Shown in pieces: positions 10,754 to 18,568 of a stretch of DNA of 64,000 bases. The notes beneath the pieces were generated by a model. The model was not told where the DNA came from. It saw only the letters and a list, made by a program, of their open reading frames with translations, and ran no database searches. The first letter of the stretch is position 1. Each line of letters starts with the position of its first letter. The stretch covers positions 103,367 to 167,366 of the forward strand of contig NZ_CAKZHY010000096.1 in NCBI RefSeq assembly GCF_936928535.1, read 5' to 3'. Both the position numbers and the translations under genes were made by a program. This stretch comes from an uncultured Bradyrhizobium sp. GTDB lineage: Bacteria; Pseudomonadota; Alphaproteobacteria; Rhizobiales; Xanthobacteraceae.

Positions 10754-11713
10754 TCATCGGAGTTTCGGGTTGAGGGCGTCGCGCAGCCAGTCGCCGAGCA
10801 GGTTGATCGACAGGATCAACGCTGCGAGTGCGATTCCGGGGAAGGCGACGATCCACCATTCGCCTGCGAACAGATAGCCGTTGCCGATGCGGATCAGCGT
10901 GCCGAGCGACGGCATGGTCTCGGGCATGCCCGAGCCGAGGAATGACAGCGTCGCCTCGGTGATGATGGCGAGCGCGAGGTTGATGGTGGCGATAACGAGG
11001 ATCGGCCCCGTGGTGTTCGGCAGCACGTGGCGCAGCATGATCACGGGGGCGGGCAGGCCGATCAATTGCGCGGCTGCGACGTAATCCTTGTTCTTCTCGA
11101 CCATGACAGAGCCGCGCACCGTACGGGCGTATTGCACCCAGAAGCTCAGGCCGATCGCGAAGACGAGGACCGCCAGCATGCTCATCTCGTCGAGCCTGTT
11201 GCCGAAGACCGATTTGGCGATGCCGTTGATCAAGAGCGCGATCAGGATGGCCGGAAAAGACAGCTGCACGTCGGCGATGCGCATGATCAGCCCGTCGACG
11301 GCGCCGCCGAAATAACCGGCGGTCAACCCGAGCAGGATGCCGATCGCGCCGGAGAGGACGACGCCGAGGACGCCGACGAGCAGCGAGATGCGCAGGCCGT
11401 AGAGGATCGCGGACAGCACGTCGCGGCCCTGCTCGTCGGTGCCGAGCAGGAATGGGCTCTGGCCGTCGGCGGTCCAGAGTGGCGAGATACGCGAATTCAT
11501 CAGCTGGAGCTGTGCGGGGTCGAACGGGTTTTGCACCGACAGCACGGAAGCAAAGATCGCGATCAGGAAGAACACCAGCGTCACGCCCGCCGCGATCATG
11601 GTGATCCTGGAACGGCGGAACGAATAGAACAGGTCGCTGTCGAGCGCGCGCTTGAACCAGCCTGGTGCGGCGGCGCGCTTCTCAACCTTGTGGGGAACGA
11701 CGGCCTCGCTCAT
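10754..11713 (-). CDS. Peptide-type ABC transporter permease (DppC/OppC-like), system B
   Basis: Inner-membrane permease of 319 residues. The ATG at 11713 (MSEAVVPHKVEKR) lies one base after the stop of the upstream permease; an in-frame ATG 21 codons earlier would sit inside that gene and is less likely. The N-terminal cytoplasmic segment is followed by a first helix at about 38-60, the periplasmic FLLGTDEQGRDVLSAILYGLR block (about 100-120) and the EAA loop YVAAAQLIGLPAPVIMLRHVLPN. It ends LLGDWLRDALNPKLR, typical of DppC. Partner of the DppB-like permease in system B. Confidence 0.9.
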   Translation of the reverse strand: MSEAVVPHKVEKRAAAPGWFKRALDSDLFYSFRRSRITMIAAGVTLVFFLIAIFASVLSVQNPFDPAQLQLMNSRISPLWTADGQSPFLLGTDEQGRDVLSAILYGLRISLLVGVLGVVLSGAIGILLGLTAGYFGGAVDGLIMRIADVQLSFPAILIALLINGIAKSVFGNRLDEMSMLAVLVFAIGLSFWVQYARTVRGSVMVEKNKDYVAAAQLIGLPAPVIMLRHVLPNTTGPILVIATINLALAIITEATLSFLGSGMPETMPSLGTLIRIGNGYLFAGEWWIVAFPGIALAALILSINLLGDWLRDALNPKLR

Positions 11714-11714
11714 C

Positions 11715-12695
11715 TCAATGTGCCCGGCTGACCGTCGAGCGCAGCCGCGGATCGACGATGGTGTAGAGGATATCAACCACGAGGTTGATGGTGACGAAGA
11801 TCAGGGACACCATCATCAGATAGGCCGCCATGATCGGGATATCGACGTTCTGGACGGCCTGCACGAACAAGAGTCCCATGCCCGGCCACTGGAACACTGT
11901 TTCGGTGATGATTGCGAAAGCAATGACCGAGCCAAATTGCAGGCCTGCAACGGTGATCACGGGAATCAGCGTATTGCGCAGCGCGTGGCCGAAATGGATC
12001 GCCCGCGTGGTCAATCCACGCGCGCGGGCGAAGCGGATGTAGTCCGTCCGCAACACTTCCAGCATCTCCGCGCGGACGAGGCGCATGATCAACGTCATCT
12101 GGAACAGGCCAAGCGTGATCGACGGCATGATCAGTGCTTTCAGGCCTGACAAGGTCAGGAGTCCCGTCGTCCACCAGCCGATATGCACGACGTCGCCCCG
12201 CCCGAACGAGGGCAGCCAGCCGAGGGTCACCGAAAACAGATAGATCATGAGAATGCCGATCAGGAAGGTCGGCAGCGAGATGCCGATCAAGGAGACGGCC
12301 TGGAATATGTGCGTGAGCCAGCTGTCACGGCGAAGCGCCGAATAGACGCCCATCAGGATGCCGCAGACCATCGCGAAGATGGTGGCGCAAACCGCGAGCT
12401 CGAGCGTCGCGGGCATCCGCTCCATCAGCAGGTCGGTGACCGGCAGGCGGAACTGGTAGGACACGCCGAACTTGAACTGCGCGGCGTTGCCGATATAGCG
12501 GCCAAATTGCACGACCACGGGATCGTCGAGGCCGAGCGATTTGCGGATCGCGGCGCGTTCGGCGCCCGATGTATCCATCCCGACCATTTGGCTCACGGGA
12601 TCGCCGGCGAACCGGAACATCGAGAATGCGATGACCCCGACGGCGATCATCACGCCGATGGCCTGGATGGCCCGGCGCAGTGTGAAAGCGAGCAT
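11715..12695 (-). CDS. Peptide-type ABC transporter permease (DppB/OppB-like), system B
   Basis: Inner-membrane permease of 326 residues. It starts MLAFTLRRAIQAIGVMIAVGVIAFSMFRF and has DPVSQMVGMDT where DppB usually has an LPGDP block, then a long periplasmic loop and the EAA motif YIRFARARGLTTRAIHFGHALRN (about 225-247). The gene is separated from the upstream binding-protein gene by 115 bases containing a strong hairpin, consistent with lower expression of permeases than of binding protein. Confidence 0.9.
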   Translation of the reverse strand: MLAFTLRRAIQAIGVMIAVGVIAFSMFRFAGDPVSQMVGMDTSGAERAAIRKSLGLDDPVVVQFGRYIGNAAQFKFGVSYQFRLPVTDLLMERMPATLELAVCATIFAMVCGILMGVYSALRRDSWLTHIFQAVSLIGISLPTFLIGILMIYLFSVTLGWLPSFGRGDVVHIGWWTTGLLTLSGLKALIMPSITLGLFQMTLIMRLVRAEMLEVLRTDYIRFARARGLTTRAIHFGHALRNTLIPVITVAGLQFGSVIAFAIITETVFQWPGMGLLFVQAVQNVDIPIMAAYLMMVSLIFVTINLVVDILYTIVDPRLRSTVSRAH

Positions 12696-12751
12696 CTGTT
12701 CCTTTCACATCTCTTCAGTAGCACGCATCATTGCGTTAGCCCGAAACAACA

Positions 12752-12793
12752 AGTCCCGGAAGCCATGTTTTAGAAGTATTGGCTTCCGGGACT
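12752..12793 (-). terminator. Perfect 14-bp stem-loop between binding-protein and permease genes (possible attenuator)
   Basis: AGTCCCGGAAGCCA at 12752-12765 is the exact reverse complement of TGGCTTCCGGGACT at 12780-12793, with a 14-base AT-rich loop. On the minus-strand transcript the stem is followed by a moderately U-rich stretch (TTGTTGTTTC). It lies between the system B binding-protein stop and the DppB-like start. Such hairpins in ABC operons usually stabilise the binding-protein message or partly terminate transcription; which applies here is inference. Confidence 0.65.
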
Positions 12794-12810
12794 CCACAAG
12801 ATGTCGATAC

Positions 12811-14412
12811 CTACTCGTCCTGCTTGGTCGCCCAGTAGAGCCTGACCATGTTGTCCGCACTCTGGGTCAGCTTCACCTTCTTCGAGACGCCCCAGGCGAG
12901 CGCCTGCTGGTGCAGCGGGACATAGGCCCAGTCCTTCATCGAAAGCTCGAAGGCCTGCTTGATCAGCAGATCGCGCTTGGTCGGGTCGGATTCCACGAGG
13001 ACCTTGTCGGCAAGCGCGTCGAACTCCTTGTTGCAGTAACCGGCAAGATTGGCTTCGCCACGGTTCGGATCCTTCGGATCGTCCCGACAGCCCATGATGT
13101 CGTGAAGCACGTTCTGGGAGTCCAGCGTATCCGGGGTCCAGCCCAGCATGAACAGCGAGGTCTTGTAGCCGCCGGGCTTCAGCACCTTTGCGAAATACTG
13201 GGCCTTCGGCTGCGCCAGCAGGTCCACCTTGATGTTGATGCGGGCGAGCATGCCGACGATGGCCTGGCAGATCGCGGCATCATTCACGTAGCGATCGTTC
13301 GGGCAATCCATCGTCACCTCGAAACCGTCGGCATAGCCAGCGTCGGCGAGGAGCTTCTTGGCGGCGTCCGGATCGAACTTCGGCCGGGTGAAGTCCTTCG
13401 ACATCGCGAAGATCTCCGGTGCGACCATCAATGCGGACGGCGTGGACAGGCCGCGCATGACGCGATTCTTGATCAGATCGATGTCGATCGCCCGGTAGAC
13501 CGCTTCGCGGACGCGAACGTCCTTGAACGGGTTCTTGCCCTTGACGTTGGAGTAGAGCAGCTCGTCACGCGCCTGGTCCATGCCGACGAAGATGGTGCGG
13601 AGCTCGGGTCCCGTCAGCACCGTGGCGTTGGCGCTCGCTTTGACGCGCTCGATGTCCTGGACCGGAACCGGTTCGATCACGTCGACTTCGCCCGACAGCA
13701 GCGCCGCGACCCGCGTGGCCGGGTTTGCGATCGGTGTGAAGACGATCTCCTTCAGATTATGTTCCGGCTTGCCCCACCAGTTCGGATTGGCCTTGAACAC
13801 GGTCTTTACGCCCGGCTGATGGCTCTCGATGATGAAGGGACCGGTGCCGTTTTCGTGGAGCGAAGCGTAGCTCGGAGTCGTCGCGGCCGCCGGCGTCGGT
13901 GCCACCGCATCGTTCGCCTCTGCCCATTTCTTGTCCATGATGTACCAGGTCGCCCACAGCGCCGTCAGGATCGGATTGGGCGAGGTCAGGACGAAATCGA
14001 CGGTGTAGTCGTCGACCTTGACGACCTTGGCGTCGGCGGGGACGCGGCTCAGGAAGTTGGAGCCTTTTGCCCGCACGCGCTCGGCAGAGAACACCACATC
14101 GTCAGCGGTGAAGGGATCCCCATTGTGGAATTTCACGCCCTTGCGCAGGTGAAAGCGCCAGCGGGTCGGCTCCGGTGTCTCCCAGCTTTCGGCGAGCGCC
14201 GGGATGATCTTCAGGTCCTTGCCGCGGGCGACCAGGCCCTCATAGACATGACCGAGATGCGCGCTGGTAGTCGACTCGTTCAGCGTGTATGGGTCGAGCG
14301 ATTTCAGCTCACCCTGATTGGCGTAGCGCAGCGTCTGGCTCGACGCCGGCGAGACCGCCAACGCCAGCACACCGGCGAGCGTCGCCGCAAACAAACTTCG
14401 TCCGACTGACAT
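12811..14412 (-). CDS. Periplasmic peptide-type ABC substrate-binding protein (SBP_bac_5), system B
   Basis: Binding protein of 533 residues. The start at 14412 is chosen because it follows a GAGAGGG ribosome site and begins a Sec signal peptide (MSVGRSLFAATLAGVLALAV, cleavage near SPASSQ). The open frame extends 60 codons further upstream without signal character. Family blocks are LRYANQGELKSLDPYTLNES, WRFHLRKGVKFHNGDPFTADD (about 85-105) and VREAVYRAIDIDLIKNRV (about 305-322). It heads system B: binding protein, hairpin, DppB, DppC, DppD, DppF. It is longer than, and clearly diverged from, the system A binding protein, so the two systems probably take different ligands. Confidence 0.9.
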   Translation of the reverse strand: MSVGRSLFAATLAGVLALAVSPASSQTLRYANQGELKSLDPYTLNESTTSAHLGHVYEGLVARGKDLKIIPALAESWETPEPTRWRFHLRKGVKFHNGDPFTADDVVFSAERVRAKGSNFLSRVPADAKVVKVDDYTVDFVLTSPNPILTALWATWYIMDKKWAEANDAVAPTPAAATTPSYASLHENGTGPFIIESHQPGVKTVFKANPNWWGKPEHNLKEIVFTPIANPATRVAALLSGEVDVIEPVPVQDIERVKASANATVLTGPELRTIFVGMDQARDELLYSNVKGKNPFKDVRVREAVYRAIDIDLIKNRVMRGLSTPSALMVAPEIFAMSKDFTRPKFDPDAAKKLLADAGYADGFEVTMDCPNDRYVNDAAICQAIVGMLARINIKVDLLAQPKAQYFAKVLKPGGYKTSLFMLGWTPDTLDSQNVLHDIMGCRDDPKDPNRGEANLAGYCNKEFDALADKVLVESDPTKRDLLIKQAFELSMKDWAYVPLHQQALAWGVSKKVKLTQSADNMVRLYWATKQDE

Positions 14413-14785
14413 TCTTGACCCTCTCCACTCGCCCACACCGTAATTTTTGATTGTTCGGTGGGGTTGATCGATCCATGTTGCCCAGAGTTCTCGACCCGTG
14501 CAAGCGCCATTCCAGCAAGGAACGCGCCAAGTTGCACCGCTGTGCAGCAATGCTGACCAACAATTTAGGGGAGAGAGGCGCACCAGCGACATTGGACTTT
14601 CGACCTGTCAGGCCTCGAAATAAGGGTGGAAACGGCCCGCCAGCGCCCATTCGCGCGGATTATTTGATTGACCATGTCGGCCGATTGCGGAAGCCGCGCA
14701 TCCGGTCCCGGTTCAGGTCGCTTGCGTCGCACGCCATGTCGCGGCGATACTGCGTGACGCCGCTCGAATCTCATCCGGAGGGGAC
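14413..14785. other. Divergent intergenic region; candidate TGCAC-N4-GTGCA site
   Basis: This 373-base gap separates the system B binding protein (minus) from the DUF6489-like gene (plus), so it should hold both promoters. I see no convincing ORF or RNA gene. TGCAC-CGCT-GTGCA at 14533-14546 is a perfect inverted repeat about 120 bases upstream of the binding-protein start and could be an operator. GGAGGGG at the right end is the ribosome site of the next gene. Confidence 0.35.
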
Positions 14786-15043
14786 ATGAAGGTTAATATC
14801 GAAATCGACTGCACCCCCCTCGAGGCCCGCCAGTTCTTCGGATTGCCTGACGTGTCGCCGATGCAGGTTGCAGTGATGGACAAGCTCCAACAGCAGGTCT
14901 TGAGCAATATCGACAAGGTCTCGCCGGAATCGCTGATCCAGAGCTGGTTCACTTTCGATCCCAAGCTGGCGGAACGGTTTCAGGACATGTTTGTCACCAT
15001 GGCCGGGCTCGGCGCCCCGCGCAGCGGCGACAAGAAGAAGTAA
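14786..15043 (+). CDS. Small conserved protein (DUF6489-like)
   Basis: An 85-residue soluble protein starting MKVNIEIDCTPLEARQFFGLPDV, preceded by a good ribosome site (GGAGGGG). From memory it resembles the alphaproteobacterial DUF6489 family, whose function is unknown. Visible features are a short acidic N-terminal strand, a Met/Gln-rich helix (about 25-50), a WFTFDPK block (about 56-62) and a basic GDKKK tail. Its stop overlaps the next start as TAATG, so it is translationally coupled to the alpha/beta hydrolase and may assist it. Confidence 0.7.
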   Translation: MKVNIEIDCTPLEARQFFGLPDVSPMQVAVMDKLQQQVLSNIDKVSPESLIQSWFTFDPKLAERFQDMFVTMAGLGAPRSGDKKK

Positions 15044-15843
15044 TGCCCGACGCGCGCGACGGGGCGCCAGGCTCGGGCGGGCTTCGTCCGCCGGCCCTCG
15101 GCCTGCTGCTCGCCGAGGCGCGTGGCCTGTTCGAATTCAACGCCAGCGTGCTGCTGTCGCCGCTGCTGATGCGCGCGCCCAGGGGCGATGGCCATCCGGT
15201 GCTGACGCTGCCGGGCTTTCTCGCCAGCGATCTGTCGATGGCACCGATGCGGCGCTATCTCGGCGAACTCGGCTATGAAGCCCATGCTTGGCGGATGGGC
15301 CGCAACCTCGGCGGACTGGCGCGGATGCGCCAAGCCCTGCGCGCGCGTCTCACCGAGATTCACGCCGCAACCGGGCGCAAGGTCAGCCTGGTCGGATGGA
15401 GCCTCGGTGGCGTCTATGCCCGCGATCTCGCGCTGCAGGCGCCCGATCTGGTCCGCTATGTCATCACGCTCGGCAGCCCCTTTGCGAATGATGTACGGGC
15501 GACCAATGCGACCGCGCTGTACGAAGCGTTGTCCGGCGAGCGGGTCGAGGACTTTGCCGAACTGCGCGAGGCGATCGCCGGTGATCTGAAGGTGCCGGCG
15601 ACGTCGATTTATTCGCGCGCCGATGGCGTTGTGAACTGGCGGACCTGTCTGCTGCGCCCCAACGAGCGGGCCGAGAATATCGAAGTGTATTTCGCTAGCC
15701 ATATCGGTCTCGGGGTGAACCCCGCGGCGTTGTGGGCGGTGGCCGATCGCCTGGCGCAACCGGAGGGGGAGTTCTGGCCATTTGATCGGGCCGGGCCGTT
15801 TGCCATTGCATATGCCCCGCCGGAGCGGGCAATATCGACCTGA
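15043..15843 (+). CDS. Alpha/beta hydrolase (lipase/esterase-like)
   Basis: A 266-residue alpha/beta hydrolase. The nucleophile elbow is GWSLGG (Ser at about 124), the likely acid is in SRADGVV (about 190) and the likely His is in ASHIGLG (about 213). PRGDGHPVLTLPGFLASDLS near residue 48 is the oxyanion-side block. There is no signal peptide, so it is probably cytoplasmic. It is clearly paralogous to the protein at 28593-29363 (same GDGHPVL, GWSLGG, VITLGSPFA and AVADRLAQ blocks). Placed before the wax ester synthase/DGAT gene, an acyl-ester substrate is a reasonable inference but not shown. Confidence 0.8.
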   Translation: MPDARDGAPGSGGLRPPALGLLLAEARGLFEFNASVLLSPLLMRAPRGDGHPVLTLPGFLASDLSMAPMRRYLGELGYEAHAWRMGRNLGGLARMRQALRARLTEIHAATGRKVSLVGWSLGGVYARDLALQAPDLVRYVITLGSPFANDVRATNATALYEALSGERVEDFAELREAIAGDLKVPATSIYSRADGVVNWRTCLLRPNERAENIEVYFASHIGLGVNPAALWAVADRLAQPEGEFWPFDRAGPFAIAYAPPERAIST

Positions 15844-15890
15844 CGAGAAGCGCCAGCAAGGCGCCAGTCGAGAGTTAAGCGGAGGGAACT

Positions 15891-17441
15891 ATGGCTGACG
15901 GTAAGAAACTGTCGTCGCTGGACGCGTCATTTCTCTATCTGGAAACGCCCGAGATGCCGATGCACGTCGGCAGCATGGCGATCTTTCGCCTGCCTGACGA
16001 CTACAAGGGCGACTTCTTCGAAGACTTCAAGGCGATGATCGTGTCGCGGCTGCACATCGCGCCGATCCTCAAGGCGCGCCTGGAGAAGGCGCCGCTCGAC
16101 ATCGATCATCCCTCCTGGGTCGAGGACGACCAGTTCGACATCGACCGTCACATCTTCCGCGCCAGCCTGCCGGCGCCGCGCGACCGCGCCACGCTCGAGC
16201 GCATCGTCGGCTGGATGCATGCCAAGCTGCTGAACCGCGCCCGCCCGCTCTGGGAGTTCTACGTGTTCGAGGGCATGAAGGACAATGAGGTCGGGCTCTA
16301 CTCCAAGATGCACCATGCCGCCATCGACGGCGGCGCCGGCGCGGCCCTCACCAACATGATCTACGACATCTCGCCGATCCCGCGAAAGGTCGAGCCGCCG
16401 ACCGGCGGGTCCAAGCCCGGGCAGGAGCCGCGCGACATCGCTGCCAACCTGCTCGATTCCTATCAGCAGCTCTTCAGCCAACCGCTCGAAGCTTCGACGG
16501 CCGCGAAGAACCTGCAATTGCCGCGCACCGGCAAGAGCGACATCGGGTCGATCCTGTTCGACAATGCGATGTACCAGATCGAGAGCGCGGTGCGCTTCGC
16601 CGGCAATATTCCGACCATGGTCAAGAGCGTCTCAGACGTGCTCGGCAAGATTTCCGATCCGAAGTCGCGCGAAAGCCTCGCCAGCATGGTGTCGCCGCCG
16701 ACCATGCTCAACAAGACGATTTCGTCGGAGCGCAGTTTTGCCGGCGTGTCGATCTCTCTGTCGCGCTCGAAGGCGCTGGCCAAGCAGGCCGGCGGCAAGC
16801 TCAACGACGTTGTGCTGGCGCTCGCCTCGGGCGTGGTCCGCCGCTATCTGCTGCAATATGGCACGCTGCCGGCAAAGTCCCTGACCGCCGCCGTGCCGAT
16901 CTCGCTGCGCGAGGAGGGCAACACCGAGGCCAATAACCAGGTGTTCGGCATGATCTGCTCGATCGCGACCAATATCGCGGATCCCAAGGCGCGGCTTGAG
17001 GCCATCATCGCGCAGTCGACCAAGTCCAAGGAGATGTCGCACCCGCTGCGGGCCTTGATGCCGCAGGTCTCCAACATCTCGATGCTAGGGGCGCCGATCA
17101 TCGTCCAGATCCTAGCACTGCTCTATAGCCGCTCGGACCTGTCGGATGTGTTGCCGCCAGCTGCCAATATCACCGTCTCCAACGTGCCAGGGCCGCGGCA
17201 GACGCTCTACGCGGCCGGCGCCGAGCTGCTGCACATCTTCCCGGTGTCGATCTCGACGCATGGGCAGGCGCTCAATATCACCGTGCAGAGCTATCGCGAC
17301 CAACTCGATTTCGGCTTCATCGTCGGCGCCAACATCATTCCGCATGTGCAGGTGATGTGCGACATGCTGCCGGAGGAGTTCGCCGCGCTCGAAGCGGCCT
17401 ATGCGCCGCCTGCGTCCGACGTCAAGGGCGCGGCCGAATAG
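15891..17441 (+). CDS. Wax ester synthase / diacylglycerol acyltransferase (WS/DGAT)
   Basis: A 516-residue member of the bifunctional WS/DGAT family, which transfers acyl groups from acyl-CoA to fatty alcohols or diacylglycerol to form storage lipids. The catalytic motif HHXXXDG is present as HHAAIDG at about 141-147. The N-terminus LSSLDASFLYLETPEMPMHVGSMAIF and a C-terminal ITVSNVPGPRQTLYAAGAELLHIFPVS block are typical. Length is slightly above the usual 450-480. The start is supported by a GGAGGGAACT ribosome site. Neighbours are a lipase-like hydrolase upstream and an epoxide hydrolase-like gene 18 bases downstream, suggesting a lipid-handling unit. Actual product is not predictable. Confidence 0.88.
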   Translation: MADGKKLSSLDASFLYLETPEMPMHVGSMAIFRLPDDYKGDFFEDFKAMIVSRLHIAPILKARLEKAPLDIDHPSWVEDDQFDIDRHIFRASLPAPRDRATLERIVGWMHAKLLNRARPLWEFYVFEGMKDNEVGLYSKMHHAAIDGGAGAALTNMIYDISPIPRKVEPPTGGSKPGQEPRDIAANLLDSYQQLFSQPLEASTAAKNLQLPRTGKSDIGSILFDNAMYQIESAVRFAGNIPTMVKSVSDVLGKISDPKSRESLASMVSPPTMLNKTISSERSFAGVSISLSRSKALAKQAGGKLNDVVLALASGVVRRYLLQYGTLPAKSLTAAVPISLREEGNTEANNQVFGMICSIATNIADPKARLEAIIAQSTKSKEMSHPLRALMPQVSNISMLGAPIIVQILALLYSRSDLSDVLPPAANITVSNVPGPRQTLYAAGAELLHIFPVSISTHGQALNITVQSYRDQLDFGFIVGANIIPHVQVMCDMLPEEFAALEAAYAPPASDVKGAAE

Positions 17442-17459
17442 GAAGTCAGGATTCTTGCA

Positions 17460-18455
17460 ATGATCGAAATGCCGCCGCTCAAGTTCGCTCAGACGAACGG
17501 AATTCGCATGGGCTATTACGAGGCAGGCCCGGTGACCGACAAGCCGCCGGTTGTCTTGTGCCATGGCTGGCCCGAGCTCGCCTTTTCCTGGCGTCACCAG
17601 ATCAAGGCGCTGAGCGAGGCCGGCATCCGCGTGATCGCGCCGGACCAGCGCGGTTACGGCGCGACCGACCGGCCTGAGCCGGTCGAAGCCTATGACATGG
17701 AGCACCTGACCGGCGATCTCGTTGGGCTGCTCGATCATCTCAACATCGAGAAGGCGATTTTCGTCGGCCATGATTGGGGTGGCTTCGTCGTCTGGCAGAT
17801 GCCGCTGCGGCACCCCACGCGTGTTGCCGGCGTCGTCGGTGTCAACACACCGCATTGGGACCGCGCGCCGATGGATCCGATCGCGCTGTTCCGCCAGCGC
17901 TTCGGCGACCAGATGTACATCGTTCAGTTCCAGGATCCGGCACGCGAGCCGGACAGGATCTTCGGCAGCCGCGTCGAGCAGACCTTTGATGCTTTCATGC
18001 GCAAGCCGCTGCCGCGGCCGGCGGAGAAATCAGGGGAGCCGCCGATCGCCGGCGTTGGCGCATCGTCGAAGACCAACCTGGCATTTCCTCAGATGATCGC
18101 GGCTTATGACGCCAAGGTCGATCCGCGCGCGCCGATCCTATCTGCCGACGAGAAAAAGGTGTTCGTCGATACTTTCACGCAGACCGGCTTCACCGGTGGC
18201 ATCAACTGGTATCGCAATTTCACCCGCAATTGGGAGCGCTCGAAAGGTCTCGACCACCACATCAGCGTGCCGTCGCTGATGATCATGGCCGAGAACGATG
18301 CGGTGCTGCCGCCGTCGGCGGCTGACGGCATGGAAAAGCTGGTCGCTGACCTCGAGAAGTACCTGGTGAAGGACAGCGGCCATTGGACGCAGCAGGAGAA
18401 GCCGGGAGAGGTCAGCGCCATCTTGATCGAATGGCGTAAAAGGCGGTTTGGCTGA
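17460..18455 (+). CDS. Epoxide hydrolase-like alpha/beta hydrolase
   Basis: A 331-residue protein with soluble epoxide hydrolase signatures: HGWPELAFSWRHQ oxyanion motif (about 37-49), GYGATDRPEPVEAYDM, nucleophile Asp in VGHDWGG (about 104), and the C-terminal His in DSGHWTQQEKP (about 307). The cap domain contains two Tyr candidates for ring-opening, though I cannot assign them firmly. Such enzymes convert epoxides to diols by an alkyl-enzyme intermediate; haloalkane dehalogenases share the fold but the HGXP motif favours epoxide hydrolase. A CYP102-type monooxygenase follows 114 bases downstream, so handling of a P450-made epoxide is an attractive inference. Confidence 0.82.
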   Translation: MIEMPPLKFAQTNGIRMGYYEAGPVTDKPPVVLCHGWPELAFSWRHQIKALSEAGIRVIAPDQRGYGATDRPEPVEAYDMEHLTGDLVGLLDHLNIEKAIFVGHDWGGFVVWQMPLRHPTRVAGVVGVNTPHWDRAPMDPIALFRQRFGDQMYIVQFQDPAREPDRIFGSRVEQTFDAFMRKPLPRPAEKSGEPPIAGVGASSKTNLAFPQMIAAYDAKVDPRAPILSADEKKVFVDTFTQTGFTGGINWYRNFTRNWERSKGLDHHISVPSLMIMAENDAVLPPSAADGMEKLVADLEKYLVKDSGHWTQQEKPGEVSAILIEWRKRRFG

Positions 18456-18463
18456 CGACGCAG

Positions 18464-18547
18464 TCGTCATCCCGGGGCGACGCATAGCGTCGAAGCCGGG
18501 ATCTCGAGATTCCGGGTCTGTTCCTTCGGACCATCCCGGAACGACGC
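18464..18547. repeat. Intergenic palindromic repeat, family A
   Basis: An imperfect palindrome in the gap between the epoxide hydrolase-like and P450 fusion genes. It begins GTCGTCATCCCGGGG, has a core GGGATCTCGAGATTCCGGG (about 18498-18516) and ends CATCCCGGAACGACG. The same core occurs at 27011-27089 and 63942-64000. It can fold as a cruciform or RNA hairpin; mobile-element-derived REP/BIME-type origin is inference. Confidence 0.75.
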
Positions 18548-18568
18548 AAGGCGGGGGGAAGCGTAGCA

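Noticed and set aside
18464..18547. Possible CRISPR or tandem array from repeated CCGGAAT...ATTCCGG units
   Set aside because: Copies are single, scattered and palindromic with no regular spacers, and no cas genes are present.
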